From: Prevotella sp.
GTDB lineage: Bacteria; Bacteroidota; Bacteroidia; Bacteroidales; Bacteroidaceae
Reading direction: 5' to 3'
Length of the DNA: 59,094 nt
Assembly (NCBI GenBank): GCA_022782305.1
Contig: JALFPC010000108.1
Span: forward strand, 1 to 59,094
Positions within the stretch are counted from its first letter, which is position 1. Every line of letters starts with the position of its first letter. The notes under the pieces are model-generated. The model was not told the origin of the DNA. It made no database searches and worked only from the letters and a program-made list of their open reading frames with translations. Position numbers and translations under genes: made by a program. Below, one piece after another: positions 9,369-18,412 of this stretch.

Positions 9369-10028
9369 TTAACTCGTTATGCGTCCGTTTTCCACCCTAA
9401 TTAGTCTCATATTGTATTGCATGTGGTTAACTATGGGGTTGTGAGTAACCATCACCACGGTGCTTTGCTGTCTCATGTTGTTGAGCAGTTCCATCATCTG
9501 TGTCTCTGCTGTATTGTCCATATATGTGGAAGGTTCGTCAAGCACGATGAGTTGCGGATTTGCCACCAGTGCCCTTGAGAGCAACACCCTTTGTAGTTGT
9601 CCGCCGCTGAGTTGTCCTATATGCTGGTTTGCTAAGTTGTCCACTCCCATCTGCCTCATGGTTTCCATCACCTGTTGCCTATCGTTGTGGTTGCATCCGC
9701 CCCAGAGTCGTCGGCATTGTGTGAGTCCTCCCATCACTGTGTCGAAAGCAGAGATGGGAAACTGCTTGTCTATATTGTTGTATTGCGGCAGATACCCTAT
9801 GTTGAGATTCTTCACAGGCATGTTGTTTTGCCACATCAGCACCCGTCCCTCTATGGGTTTGATCAGTCCCATCATGGTGCGTATCATTGTGGTTTTGCCA
9901 GATCCGTTATGTCCCGTCACGAGCAGGAAGTCGTGCTCATGTATGTCTAAACATATATCCATGATTTTGGCCTTGCCGTTGTATCCTGCCGATACGTGGT
10001 CGAGAGAGAGTATCTTATTGGTTGTCAT
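9369..10028 (-). CDS. Metal (Zn/Mn-type) ABC transporter ATP-binding protein
   Basis: This is a 219-residue ABC ATPase that would energise import of a divalent metal. Walker A is GHNGSGKTT near residue 40, the signature is LSGGQLQR, Walker B is LIVLDEPST, and the switch histidine is in VTHNP. It resembles ZnuC/MntB-type proteins, and its position 32 bases after the YqaA-ZnuA fusion supports metal import. The unusual point is that no membrane permease gene occurs nearby: the next gene downstream is the unrelated GT117 gene, and the genes upstream do not look like ZnuB. The permease must be elsewhere, or the system works differently. Confidence 0.87.
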   Translation of the reverse strand: MTTNKILSLDHVSAGYNGKAKIMDICLDIHEHDFLLVTGHNGSGKTTMIRTMMGLIKPIEGRVLMWQNNMPVKNLNIGYLPQYNNIDKQFPISAFDTVMGGLTQCRRLWGGCNHNDRQQVMETMRQMGVDNLANQHIGQLSGGQLQRVLLSRALVANPQLIVLDEPSTYMDNTAETQMMELLNNMRQQSTVVMVTHNPIVNHMQYNMRLIRVENGRITS

Positions 10029-10060
10029 ATTTTTGCGTTTATGCCTGCCTATGCTGTTGG

Positions 10061-11305
10061 TTATCGGTTATACCTATAAATTTCGTCGGCAATGGTTTTC
10101 ATTTCCGTCACCCAGTCATAGTTGAGCGGGTTTATATATACTATGTGTGCCTGCATGGCATTGGCCACGTTTTGGGCATGCCTTTGGTCAAATTCCTTTT
10201 GCACCATCACCAGTTTGATTCCTGCTTTCTTAGCCTCGTTGATGGTTTTCATCTGGCTTTCGGGAGTGGGTTCCTTTCCCTCCTGTTCTATTGCTATTTG
10301 CCTGAGGTTATAGTCGTGTGCGAAATAGGTGAGTGATGGATGGAAGATTACAAATGCCCTATTGGTAAGTGTTTTTGTTTTGCTGCGAATATATTCGTCG
10401 GTGGCTTTGAAAATCTCTATGAGCGAATCTTTTCTATGTTTGAAATAGAGCGAGTCTTTTGAGTCTATTCTCACCACCTCTTGATAGATTTTTTCTGCTA
10501 TGTTCATCATGTTTCGTGGCGATGTCCAAGTGTGTGGATCCTGCCCGTCTGCCACAGTCATGACTTCTGCTATGGTGGTAGATGGAATGTTTTGTTTTAT
10601 CCTTCCTTTCCATGCTTTTTCGAATCCCAGTTGTCCGGCCATCACTATCAGTGGGCATTTTTCAAGTTGTGCCATCTGCCTTGTTGTTGGTTCGTATGTT
10701 TCTGGGTTGTTGCCTTTGGTCACTATGGTCATCACCTCCATGCGCTCTCCGCATATTCCCTCTGCCACATACCTGAGTGGTTCTATGCTCACTGCAATGA
10801 TTTGTCTATCATTGCCGTTAGTGGTAGCCTTGTCATGAGAGCATGATGAGAGGTTTACCACTATGCTGGTGCCGAAGAGCAGGATGAGATATCGTACCAC
10901 CTTACCTATGGTAACGCTGAGCAGCACTATGGTCCATCGTGCCCTCATCAGTCCGAGTGTCACTGTAATGGCACTGCCCATGAGCGGTACTACGGCCAGC
11001 AGTCCCATCCATGCACCCTTACCTTCCATAAAACGCATAGTTTTGTCTATGTCTTCTTGCTTGATATGCAGATACTTATGTATCCATTTCACCTTGCCCA
11101 GGCGTCCCATGCAATAGTTAAACATGCTGCCTGCCACATTGCCTATGCTACCCCATACAAAAAGTCTCACGGGGTCTGCACCCACGGCCAGTAGACCGAG
11201 CATGACAGCCTCGCTTGGGAATGGGAAGAAGCTGCCGGCAAGAAAAGCCGACACAAGCATGCCATACATGCCATAGTTTACAAGTATATCTATGATTGCG
11301 TCCAT
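10061..11305 (-). CDS. Fusion: YqaA/DedA-like membrane domain plus ZnuA-type metal-binding protein
   Basis: One uninterrupted 414-residue frame joins two families. Residues 1 to about 150 form a small SNARE-associated/YqaA-like membrane protein (AGSFFPFPSEAVMLGLLAVGAD, GSIGNVAGSMFNYCMGRLG, GKGAWMGLLAVVPLMG). Residues from about 165 on are a zinc/manganese ABC substrate-binding protein: NNPETYEPTTRQM, the DPHTWTSPRNM metal motif, FVIFHPSLTYFAHDY and EGKEPTPE. The join is a hydrophobic helix ending in VVNLSSC, which looks like a lipobox, so the last helix of the first domain coincides with the lipoprotein signal of the second. It is either a true tethered receptor or a fusion by deletion between once separate genes. 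The ATPase gene follows at 32 bases. Confidence 0.85.
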   Translation of the reverse strand: MDAIIDILVNYGMYGMLVSAFLAGSFFPFPSEAVMLGLLAVGADPVRLFVWGSIGNVAGSMFNYCMGRLGKVKWIHKYLHIKQEDIDKTMRFMEGKGAWMGLLAVVPLMGSAITVTLGLMRARWTIVLLSVTIGKVVRYLILLFGTSIVVNLSSCSHDKATTNGNDRQIIAVSIEPLRYVAEGICGERMEVMTIVTKGNNPETYEPTTRQMAQLEKCPLIVMAGQLGFEKAWKGRIKQNIPSTTIAEVMTVADGQDPHTWTSPRNMMNIAEKIYQEVVRIDSKDSLYFKHRKDSLIEIFKATDEYIRSKTKTLTNRAFVIFHPSLTYFAHDYNLRQIAIEQEGKEPTPESQMKTINEAKKAGIKLVMVQKEFDQRHAQNVANAMQAHIVYINPLNYDWVTEMKTIADEIYRYNR

Positions 11306-11348
11306 ATTTGAAATGCTGAGTGATTGTTATGCCTAATAATGCAAGATG

Positions 11349-12278
11349 TTACAGCAGCCACAAGTTAATTTGTGCCAATACGATCAGTGCCACCGTTATC
11401 ATGATGAAAGCCATGTTGGTTATCTTGGTATTTGTGAGCGCAATGAAATGCCCCATGAGTGGACTGATGCATATTATCATGAAGATGAGAATGTGGTCGA
11501 AGGCTATTGTGTGTATGACCATGACCACCATTGCTGCAATCCACATGGTGATAAATGAATAGAAGAGCATGCGCGTTTTTATTTTGTCGTTAACCGATGA
11601 GCGCACAAAATGTATGCTGCCTATTATGCCCAAGGTCACGGTGGCAGCCAGGGCAGTCCATCGCCTTATATCTATGCCTTCAATGTCTGCCACATGTGTA
11701 AAGTCTACCACAGTGTATAGTTGCTGCCATGTATGATGCACATCTCCTGTTGCTATCAGCACTGGCAGTGCAAACCAGTATGGCATGGTCAGTCCCATGA
11801 GTGATGCCAGGAATGTGCGTATACTCCATGATCTCAGGCATGCAGCCATTACCAGCCAGTATGCTACTGCCATCCACAGCATCTGCGGCGATACCATGGT
11901 GGCCAGCCCCAGTCCGAGGAATGAGTAGAAAGACCATCCTGCAGCTTTTGGGTCCTGATAGGTATGAAACAATGTGGTTAGCGATACCATTATGCACACG
12001 GCAGTGAGGCCCACGGGTTGGTCTACAAAGAGGAAGAGAGTGCAAACCGTGAGCATGAGCATTGAGCACGACACCATTCGGCTGAATATGCGTATGAGTG
12101 CATTAGTATTGTTGAGTTCCACCATAAGGTATACCGCCACCACATAGCACGCCAACGGCAACCAGTGCCACTCTTGCGTTTTGATATCCATGGCCACCCA
12201 CATCAGCATTGCGTAGATGGTAGTGACGGGCAGTGCAAACCGGCTGCCCGCCACTTTATTCTGCAGTCGTTTAGACAT
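11349..12278 (-). CDS. Polytopic membrane protein of unknown function
   Basis: I do not recognise a characterised family. The 309-residue product has roughly ten hydrophobic helices, short loops and no obvious catalytic motif; a central soluble-looking loop reads VVDFTHVADIEGIDIRRWT. The start codon lies directly against the purD stop, with no spacing, so the pair is translationally linked or at least co-transcribed. It does not carry the conserved features of an ABC-3 metal permease (ZnuB), so it is a poor candidate for the missing permease, although I cannot exclude that by eye. Confidence 0.7.
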   Translation of the reverse strand: MSKRLQNKVAGSRFALPVTTIYAMLMWVAMDIKTQEWHWLPLACYVVAVYLMVELNNTNALIRIFSRMVSCSMLMLTVCTLFLFVDQPVGLTAVCIMVSLTTLFHTYQDPKAAGWSFYSFLGLGLATMVSPQMLWMAVAYWLVMAACLRSWSIRTFLASLMGLTMPYWFALPVLIATGDVHHTWQQLYTVVDFTHVADIEGIDIRRWTALAATVTLGIIGSIHFVRSSVNDKIKTRMLFYSFITMWIAAMVVMVIHTIAFDHILIFMIICISPLMGHFIALTNTKITNMAFIMITVALIVLAQINLWLL

Positions 12279-13550
12279 TTAAAGGTCTTTGCCAATATCC
12301 TTGCGGAAATATTTTCCTGTGAACTCAATCTTGCTGGCTTCAGTGAAAGATTTCTGCAATGCATCATCCTTGTCGGCACCATAGGAACTCACTGCTATCA
12401 CACGTCCTCCTGCGGTCACTGTCTCGCCCTTGTCATTTCTGGTTGTGCCCGCATGGAATACGATGCTGCCTTCTATGCTGTCGGCACCGCTGATCACGTA
12501 TCCTTTCTTGTATTCCTGTGGATATCCACCACTTACGAGCATCACGCATACGGCAGCACGTGGGTCGAATTCTATTGCGCGTTGGTCCAAATTACCTTCT
12601 GCCACCCCCTCCAGCAGGTCTACGAGATCACTTTTGAGTCTGAGCATCACACTCTCGGTCTCTGGGTCGCCCATGCGGCAGTTATACTCTATCACCATTG
12701 GTTCGCCATCTACGTTGATAAGTCCGAAGAAGATAAAACCCTTATAGTCAATGCCTTCTTCTGCCAGCCCATCCACGGTGGGTTTAATGATGCGATTTTC
12801 CACTTTGTCCATCCATTCCTTGGTGGCAAAAGGCACAGGAGTCACGCTACCCATTCCACCTGTGTTGAGGCCAGTGTCGTGTTCGCCTATTCTCTTATAG
12901 TCCTTGGCCTCGGGCAGTATCTTATAGTTTTTGCCGTCGGTGAGCACAAACACTGAGCATTCTATGCCGCTGAGGAATTCCTCTATCACTACCTTTGCCG
13001 ATGCGTTGCCAAACATGCCGTCAAGCATCTCTTTGAGTTCCTTCTTGGCCTCTTCGAGGGTAGGTAGTATGAGCACCCCCTTGCCAGCACACAGTCCGTC
13101 GGCTTTCAGCACGTATGGTGCCTTGAGTGTCTCAAGGAAAGCCAATCCCTCGTTGAGGCTGTTGCCGTCGAAAGTTTCATATCTGGCTGTAGGAATATTG
13201 TGTCGCTGCATGAATCGTTTGGCGAAATCCTTTGATCCTTCCATCTGTGCACCCTCTTTAGAAGGACCAATCACTGGTATGTGAGCTATGGCTGTATCAT
13301 TGCGGAAATAGTCGTAGATGCCTTTTACCAGTGGGTCTTCGGGTCCCACCACCACCATGTTTACATCATTGTCTAAACAGAAAACCTTGATGGCATCAAA
13401 GTCGGTGGCTTTGATGTTTACGTTTTCGCCGCATTGGTCTGTACCAGCATTTCCTGGCGCAATATATAATTTATTTACCTTTTCGCTCTGTGCTATTTTC
13501 CATGCGAGGGCATGCTCACGCCCGCCGCTGCCTAATAATAGAATGTTCAT
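12279..13550 (-). CDS. purD: Phosphoribosylamine-glycine ligase
   Basis: This ATP-grasp enzyme joins glycine to 5-phosphoribosylamine, the second step of purine synthesis. The 423-residue length is normal. Diagnostic blocks are [19 protein letters not shown] at the N-terminus, [51 protein letters not shown], and [13 protein letters not shown] in the metal-binding region. It sits between the DPP4 gene (68-base gap) and a membrane protein whose start abuts its stop. No other purine gene is in the window. Confidence 0.97.
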   Translation of the reverse strand: MNILLLGSGGREHALAWKIAQSEKVNKLYIAPGNAGTDQCGENVNIKATDFDAIKVFCLDNDVNMVVVGPEDPLVKGIYDYFRNDTAIAHIPVIGPSKEGAQMEGSKDFAKRFMQRHNIPTARYETFDGNSLNEGLAFLETLKAPYVLKADGLCAGKGVLILPTLEEAKKELKEMLDGMFGNASAKVVIEEFLSGIECSVFVLTDGKNYKILPEAKDYKRIGEHDTGLNTGGMGSVTPVPFATKEWMDKVENRIIKPTVDGLAEEGIDYKGFIFFGLINVDGEPMVIEYNCRMGDPETESVMLRLKSDLVDLLEGVAEGNLDQRAIEFDPRAAVCVMLVSGGYPQEYKKGYVISGADSIEGSIVFHAGTTRNDKGETVTAGGRVIAVSSYGADKDDALQKSFTEASKIEFTGKYFRKDIGKDL

Positions 13551-13618
13551 AGTTGTATTATATATAATGTGAAAAAACTGTCTTGCTTCTTTCTTTTATT
13601 TGAATAATTATCAGTTGC

Positions 13619-15799
13619 TTATTTGAGGTAGTCGTCAAAATAGCGAGTTATGCGTTCATGCAGGTGCACGCTTTTGTGTCCCATCATGTTATGTCCCTCT
13701 CCGGGGTAGACATAGAAGTCGGGTTGTGTACCTTTTTCGCTGCATGCGTTTAGAAACATCAGAGCATGCTGTGGCACCACCACATCATCGTTCATGCCGA
13801 TGATAATCTGCAGGCGTCCTTTCAGGTTGCCGGCTTTCTCTATGAGGCTGGTTTGCTTGTATCCCTCGGGATTGTCCTGTGGGGTGTCCATATATCTTTC
13901 GCCATACATTACCTCATACCATTTCCAGTCAATCACGGGTCCTCCTGCCACTCCCACTTTAAACACGTCGGGATAGTGGGTCATCAGCGATATGGTCATA
14001 AATCCGCCATAACTCCATCCGTGCACGCCCAGTCGGTCGGCATCCACGTATGGCAGCGACTTTAGAAACTCCACCCCCCTCATCTGGTCTTTCATCTCTT
14101 CCTGACCGAGGTGGCGGAAGGTGACCTGCTCAAACTCTCTGCCTCTGTCGCTCGATCCTCTATTGTCGAGAATGAAGAGCAGGTATCCTTTCTGTGCCAT
14201 ATATGTCTCCCAAGAGCGGCTGTTGTAGTGCCATCCAGCCTCCACATTGCGCACACCTGGTCCGCCATATACGTATACTATTGTGGGGTATTTCTTATTA
14301 GGGTCAAAATCCACTGGTTTCACCATTCTGTAATAAAGGGTTGTGGAATCATCGTCGGCCTTTATTGTGCCGCACGAATAATCTGGCACCTTATAGCCCT
14401 GCCATGGGTTGTCGGCCTTGAATATGGTGGTTCCCTTGCCGTTGTCGGTGCTCACAATGGCAATATTGCGTGGCACGTCGGGCTCCTGCCATGAGTCTAT
14501 CACCATGCTACCCGAAGCCGAGAGGGCACTGCTGGGCATTGTGGTGGTGGCGCTGCGTGCATGCAGTCCCTTGCCGTTGTCTAATGGTGTGCGTTTGCCG
14601 TTGTCTATGCTCACGGCATAGAGGTTGTTTTGTATGTCGCTGGCCTCTGTAGACAGGATAATGGCTGACTTTTTCTTGGTATTGAACCCCAGCAGTTGCA
14701 GTGCGTTCCATTTCCCCTGTGTTATCTGCCTCACCATATTTCCTTCGATGTCATAGAGATAGAGATGGTTATATCCGTCTCTATCGTTTAGCATCACAAA
14801 ATATCTGTTGTCCCATGGCAGGAATGTGATGGGAGTCATGGGGTGCACATATTTGTCGTGATGGTCGTGTATGAGGGTACGTATTTTCTTGCCGGTGGTG
14901 GCATCGTATGCCGAGAGCCACGAGTCGGTTTGGTCGCGGTTTACATCTATCATATAAATGGTTTGGTTATCGGGGCTCCATGAGATATTGGTAAAATATC
15001 TGTCGGTAGGGTCGCCGGCGTCCACCCATATTGTTTTCTTTGTGTCTATGTCGTAGATGCCCACGGTCACCTTATGGCTTGTCATTCCAGCCATGGGGTA
15101 TTTGTCGGGCATGTGTTCTGCCTCGCGGGCAAAGGTATTAACTTGTGGATAGTCGGTCACCATTGTTTGGTCCATGCGGTAGAAAGCCAGTCGTTTGCCG
15201 TTGGGGCTCCAGAATGTGCCTTTGTAAATGCCGAACTCATTGCGGTGCACACTTTGTGCGTATACTATCTCGCGGCTGCCGTCGGTGGTAACCTGCTGTC
15301 TGTTACCCTGTGCGTCGGCCACCCACAACTGGTTGTTATCCACGTATGCCACTGCCCTCGACACGCTGTTCCAGTCGCTGTGGCTTTCATCCTTGCATAT
15401 CTGGTTCCACACTACTGTTTTCTTTTTCCAGTCATACAGCAGTCGCTGCCTGCTTGTCTTGGCCAGCACGAGAGTTTTGCCAGGATAGGGGCATTGTATG
15501 TAGAGGCACGAGCGCAGAGTGTCGCCATCCAGTGCCTTTGTAATGTCGTCGTTGGTGGCAATAGATGTTTTCTTGCCTGTTTTGATGTCTATGGTGCCGA
15601 AGTCCTCCACATCCTGATATATAAGTTTCTCTCCCCACCATGTGAGATACATGTTGCGTGGAATCATGTTGCGGTAGTTGTTGCCGCCGAAGTTGAGGTC
15701 TTCTAATGTAAACTGCTTATCTTGTGCCATTGTCATAGTAGACATAGCGGCCAGCACTGCTATGAGTGCCAGCCGTATATATGATCTGTTAGTCGTCAT
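13619..15799 (-). CDS. Dipeptidyl-peptidase IV-type serine protease (S9B)
   Basis: This is an exported prolyl dipeptidyl peptidase of 726 residues that would remove X-Pro dipeptides in the periplasm or at the cell surface. The ORF track begins at 15982, but its first 61 codons overlap rlmL in another frame and encode a low-complexity ATATT-rich stretch. The ATG at 15799 gives a proper signal peptide (SYIRLALIAVLAAMSTMTMAQ). A beta-propeller follows, then the hydrolase domain with YVYGGPGVR, GWSYGGF for the nucleophile, GMNDDVV for the acid and PGEGHNM for the base. The start overlaps the rlmL stop by 11 bases, so translation is probably coupled. Confidence 0.93.
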   Translation of the reverse strand: MTTNRSYIRLALIAVLAAMSTMTMAQDKQFTLEDLNFGGNNYRNMIPRNMYLTWWGEKLIYQDVEDFGTIDIKTGKKTSIATNDDITKALDGDTLRSCLYIQCPYPGKTLVLAKTSRQRLLYDWKKKTVVWNQICKDESHSDWNSVSRAVAYVDNNQLWVADAQGNRQQVTTDGSREIVYAQSVHRNEFGIYKGTFWSPNGKRLAFYRMDQTMVTDYPQVNTFAREAEHMPDKYPMAGMTSHKVTVGIYDIDTKKTIWVDAGDPTDRYFTNISWSPDNQTIYMIDVNRDQTDSWLSAYDATTGKKIRTLIHDHHDKYVHPMTPITFLPWDNRYFVMLNDRDGYNHLYLYDIEGNMVRQITQGKWNALQLLGFNTKKKSAIILSTEASDIQNNLYAVSIDNGKRTPLDNGKGLHARSATTTMPSSALSASGSMVIDSWQEPDVPRNIAIVSTDNGKGTTIFKADNPWQGYKVPDYSCGTIKADDDSTTLYYRMVKPVDFDPNKKYPTIVYVYGGPGVRNVEAGWHYNSRSWETYMAQKGYLLFILDNRGSSDRGREFEQVTFRHLGQEEMKDQMRGVEFLKSLPYVDADRLGVHGWSYGGFMTISLMTHYPDVFKVGVAGGPVIDWKWYEVMYGERYMDTPQDNPEGYKQTSLIEKAGNLKGRLQIIIGMNDDVVVPQHALMFLNACSEKGTQPDFYVYPGEGHNMMGHKSVHLHERITRYFDDYLK

Positions 15800-17348
15800 A
15801 GTTGTCAAATCTGTTATTGCTGTTGCCGCGTCGTGTTGTGTCTTTGCCAAATCGTTTGCCTGATCGGTCAAAGTGCTCGTGTCCTCCTCTATTGTCGCGG
15901 TTGCGATATCCTTTGCCTTTGTTGTCGCGGTCGCGATATCCTTTGCCTCTGTTGTCGCGGTCGCGATATCCCTTGTCGCCATATTCCTCTCTGTCCTTCT
16001 TTCTTGTGTTACGCTCTCGTTTGTCGTTGTCTTTGTTCATAAACGAGAGTTCGCGAGTATGGAATTTAAATGAGCGTATGTCTCCCAGTTCGTTTTCTTC
16101 TGTCTCCTCCAGTCGTTTTTTAAACTCTCTATTTTTCTTAAATCGGTGTCTGTCTGCCATCTGTTTCTTCTCTTCCTCGGTTTTCACTATGCCACCCTCG
16201 CTGCGGAAATCCTTAAATTTACCATCGAAGATTTGGTATTTTCGCAGTTCGCATTCGAGCGACCCATTATAGAGAGGAGTTTTGATAGAAGGTTTCAGTC
16301 CTATTTGGTCAAAGCATTCCTGCCTGTAGCTCAATATCCATGCATCATTGTTGAGGAACTGGTGTTTGAGTCTCTCTCCAATCATTTTGTATGTCTCCAG
16401 CAGGTTTGGGGTAGATATTCTCTCGCCGTATGGTGGGTTGGTCACCATGATGGCCTTTTCGGCAGGCTGTGTGAAATTCTTGAAGTCGGCCTCTTTCACC
16501 GTTATGTCAGCAGATAAACCTGCTGCTTTTACGTTCATGATGGCGGTGTTGACGGCTTTGATGTCTACATCGTAGCCGTATATATGATGTTTAAACTCCC
16601 TCTCCTGCGAGTCGTCGTTATAGATGGCATCAAAGAGGTCGGCATCATAGTCGTTCCATTTCTCAAATGCAAACTCCTTGCGAAACAGTCCCGGAGCCAT
16701 GTTGCGTGCTATGAGGGCTGCCTCGATGAGCAGTGTGCCCGAGCCGCACATGGGATCAATGAAATCAGTCTCTCCCTGCCATCCTGTCATGAGTATCATT
16801 CCCGCAGCCAGCACCTCATTGAGTGGTGCCTCCACGCTCTCCTGTCTGTAGCCGCGTCTGTGCAGGCTCTCGCCGCTTGAGTCGAGAGAGAGGGTGCAGT
16901 TGTTTTCTGCTATGTGAATATTCAGTCTGATATCAGGATTAGTCACGCTGATGTTTGGTCGTGAGCCCGTTTTCTCTCTAAACTGGTCCACTATGGCATC
17001 CTTGATTTTGTATGCCACAAACTTTGAGTGTCGGAATTCCTCTGAGAATACTACAGAGTCAACGGAAAAAGTGCGGGTGTTGTCGAGATATTCTGTCCAG
17101 TCAATCTTCATAACCTCATCATACACCTCGTCGGCGGTGTTGGCCTTGAAATGTCTGATAGGTTTGAGTATGCGTATGGCCGTGTGCAATTGCATGTTGG
17201 CCCTATACATCATTTCCTTGTTGCCAGTGAAAGACACCATGCGTCTTCCTATCTGCACGTTGTTTGCTCCCAGTTGAGTCAATTCTTTCGCCAGTACAGG
17301 TTCCAGTCCCATAAACGTTTTGGCGATGAGTTCAAATTCGCGTTCCAT
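15789..17348 (-). CDS. rlmL: THUMP-domain 23S rRNA (guanine-N2) methyltransferase with Arg/Gly/Asp-rich tail
   Basis: The product is an rRNA m2G methyltransferase of the RlmL/TrmN-like group. Residues 1 to about 160 form the THUMP and ferredoxin-like RNA-binding part (MEREFELIAKTFMGLEPVLAKEL). The Rossmann methyltransferase has DPMCGSGTLLIEAALIARN and the catalytic NPPYGERI. E. coli RlmL has a second methyltransferase domain (RlmK) that is missing here. Instead there is a basic, low-complexity tail after about residue 400 with three copies of a ten-residue GYRDRDNRGK-like unit, a likely RNA-binding extension. It lies 24 bases after cysE and overlaps the DPP4 start. Confidence 0.92.
   Translation of the reverse strand: MEREFELIAKTFMGLEPVLAKELTQLGANNVQIGRRMVSFTGNKEMMYRANMQLHTAIRILKPIRHFKANTADEVYDEVMKIDWTEYLDNTRTFSVDSVVFSEEFRHSKFVAYKIKDAIVDQFREKTGSRPNISVTNPDIRLNIHIAENNCTLSLDSSGESLHRRGYRQESVEAPLNEVLAAGMILMTGWQGETDFIDPMCGSGTLLIEAALIARNMAPGLFRKEFAFEKWNDYDADLFDAIYNDDSQEREFKHHIYGYDVDIKAVNTAIMNVKAAGLSADITVKEADFKNFTQPAEKAIMVTNPPYGERISTPNLLETYKMIGERLKHQFLNNDAWILSYRQECFDQIGLKPSIKTPLYNGSLECELRKYQIFDGKFKDFRSEGGIVKTEEEKKQMADRHRFKKNREFKKRLEETEENELGDIRSFKFHTRELSFMNKDNDKRERNTRKKDREEYGDKGYRDRDNRGKGYRDRDNKGKGYRNRDNRGGHEHFDRSGKRFGKDTTRRGNSNNRFDNYDD
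15886..15975 (-). repeat. Three 30-bp tandem repeats in the rlmL 3' end
   Basis: Three consecutive 30-base units differ at only a few positions and encode the GYRDRDN(R/K)GK repeats of the RlmL tail. The unit length is a multiple of three, so copy number can change without frameshift. Confidence 0.9.
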
Positions 17349-17372
17349 TTGGTTTTTATGATAATGAAAATA

Positions 17373-18269
17373 TTATTCCTTACGTTTTTTTGCAGTGTTA
17401 GGTTCCATGTCTTGTGTTACCCATATATTAGCACCCACCGTGCATCCACGTCCTATGGTCACGCGCCCCAGTATGGTAGCATTGGAGTAGATGATCACAT
17501 CGTCTTCGATGATCGGGTGGCGGGCAATGCCCTTTATGGGATTTCCTTCGTCGTCGAGTGGGAAACTCTTTGCGCCCAGGGTTACACCCTGGTACAATTT
17601 CACGTTATTGCCGATAATGCATGTGGCACCTATCACCACACCAGTGCCGTGGTCTATAGTGAAATGATGTCCAATGGTGGCTCCAGGGTGTATGTCTATG
17701 CCTGTTTCTGAGTGGGCCATCTCGGTAATGATCCTTGGTATGAGTGGCACTCCCAGCAGGTGCAGTTCATGTGCCACACGATAGCATGTGAGTGCCTTGA
17801 TGGCGGGATAGCATGAGATGACCTCTGCGGTGCTAACTGCTGCAGGGTCGCCCTTATATGCAGCCTCCACATCTGTGGCCAGTGTGGCCCTGATGTCGGG
17901 CAGTCGCTCCACAAAGCGTGTCGAGAGCATGGCTGCTTTTTGGCGGCATTCATGGTCGTGCTCACCATTGTCGCTGCAACCATTGCACGAAAAGCACAGA
18001 CCGGCCATGATCTGGTCGGAAAGCAATTTATGCAGCCTCTCCACGCATACTCCAATATGATATTTCAATGTATGGATATTAACTGAAGAGGTACCGAAAA
18101 AACCAGGAAAGAGAATGGCTCTGGCAAGCGATATGATTTCTGTCAGTGCCGTGCCCGATGGCAGTGGGTTTCCTTCGCGGTGCTGGTGAAACAAACCCTT
18201 TATGGACTCGGGTTGCGATAACTGCTCTACCGTCCTGGCAAGGGTAGATGTAAACTCTGGTTGCATCAT
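17373..18269 (-). CDS. cysE: Serine O-acetyltransferase
   Basis: The enzyme acetylates L-serine with acetyl-CoA, the committed step of cysteine synthesis. The C-terminal left-handed beta helix is clear: DIHPGATIGHHFTIDHGTG, IIGNNVKLYQGVTLGAKSF and RHPIIEDDVIIYSNATILG. The N-terminal helical domain of about 150 residues fits the EpsC/CysE type. The track uses a TTG at 18299, but that codon overlaps the -7 box at 18295-18305; the ATG at 18269 (or 18266) is the likely start, giving about 298 residues. It is the first gene of a seven-gene minus-strand run and diverges from the histidine kinase. Confidence 0.92.
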   Translation of the reverse strand: MMQPEFTSTLARTVEQLSQPESIKGLFHQHREGNPLPSGTALTEIISLARAILFPGFFGTSSVNIHTLKYHIGVCVERLHKLLSDQIMAGLCFSCNGCSDNGEHDHECRQKAAMLSTRFVERLPDIRATLATDVEAAYKGDPAAVSTAEVISCYPAIKALTCYRVAHELHLLGVPLIPRIITEMAHSETGIDIHPGATIGHHFTIDHGTGVVIGATCIIGNNVKLYQGVTLGAKSFPLDDEGNPIKGIARHPIIEDDVIIYSNATILGRVTIGRGCTVGANIWVTQDMEPNTAKKRKE

Positions 18270-18294
18270 TGTTGTTGTATCCGTATCTTTTGGC

Positions 18295-18305
18295 TGCAAA
18301 GTTAT
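18295..18305 (-). promoter_or_regulatory. -7 box for the cysE operon
   Basis: The minus strand reads TATAACTTTGC, a good Bacteroidota -7 element, about 25 bases upstream of the preferred cysE ATG. It rules out the more upstream TTG start in the track. Confidence 0.7.
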
Positions 18306-18345
18306 AATAAAAATCCGAGAAATCAGAAAAAAGTGGCCATTTTAT

Positions 18346-18376
18346 TTTGTCTTTTGCGAAATAAGTGATAACTTTG
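18346..18376 (+). promoter_or_regulatory. Promoter of the histidine kinase gene
   Basis: TTTG and TAACTTTG are separated by 19 bases, the consensus spacing for Bacteroidota housekeeping promoters. The box lies inside the start region proposed by the ORF track, so translation should begin at 18413 or later. It is divergent from the cysE promoter, with about 40 bases between the two -33 regions. Confidence 0.75.
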
Positions 18377-18412
18377 CGCCGAATACATCCTAAGATAGCG
18401 AATATTACTACT

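Noticed and set aside
11349-12278. Identification of the membrane protein as the missing metal permease
   Set aside because: It has enough helices but none of the ABC-3 permease features I can recognise, and its close link is to purD, not to the receptor gene.
15800-15982. N-terminal 61-codon extension of the DPP4 ORF
   Set aside because: It is the alternate frame of the rlmL repeats, has low complexity and lies before a perfect signal peptide beginning at 15799.
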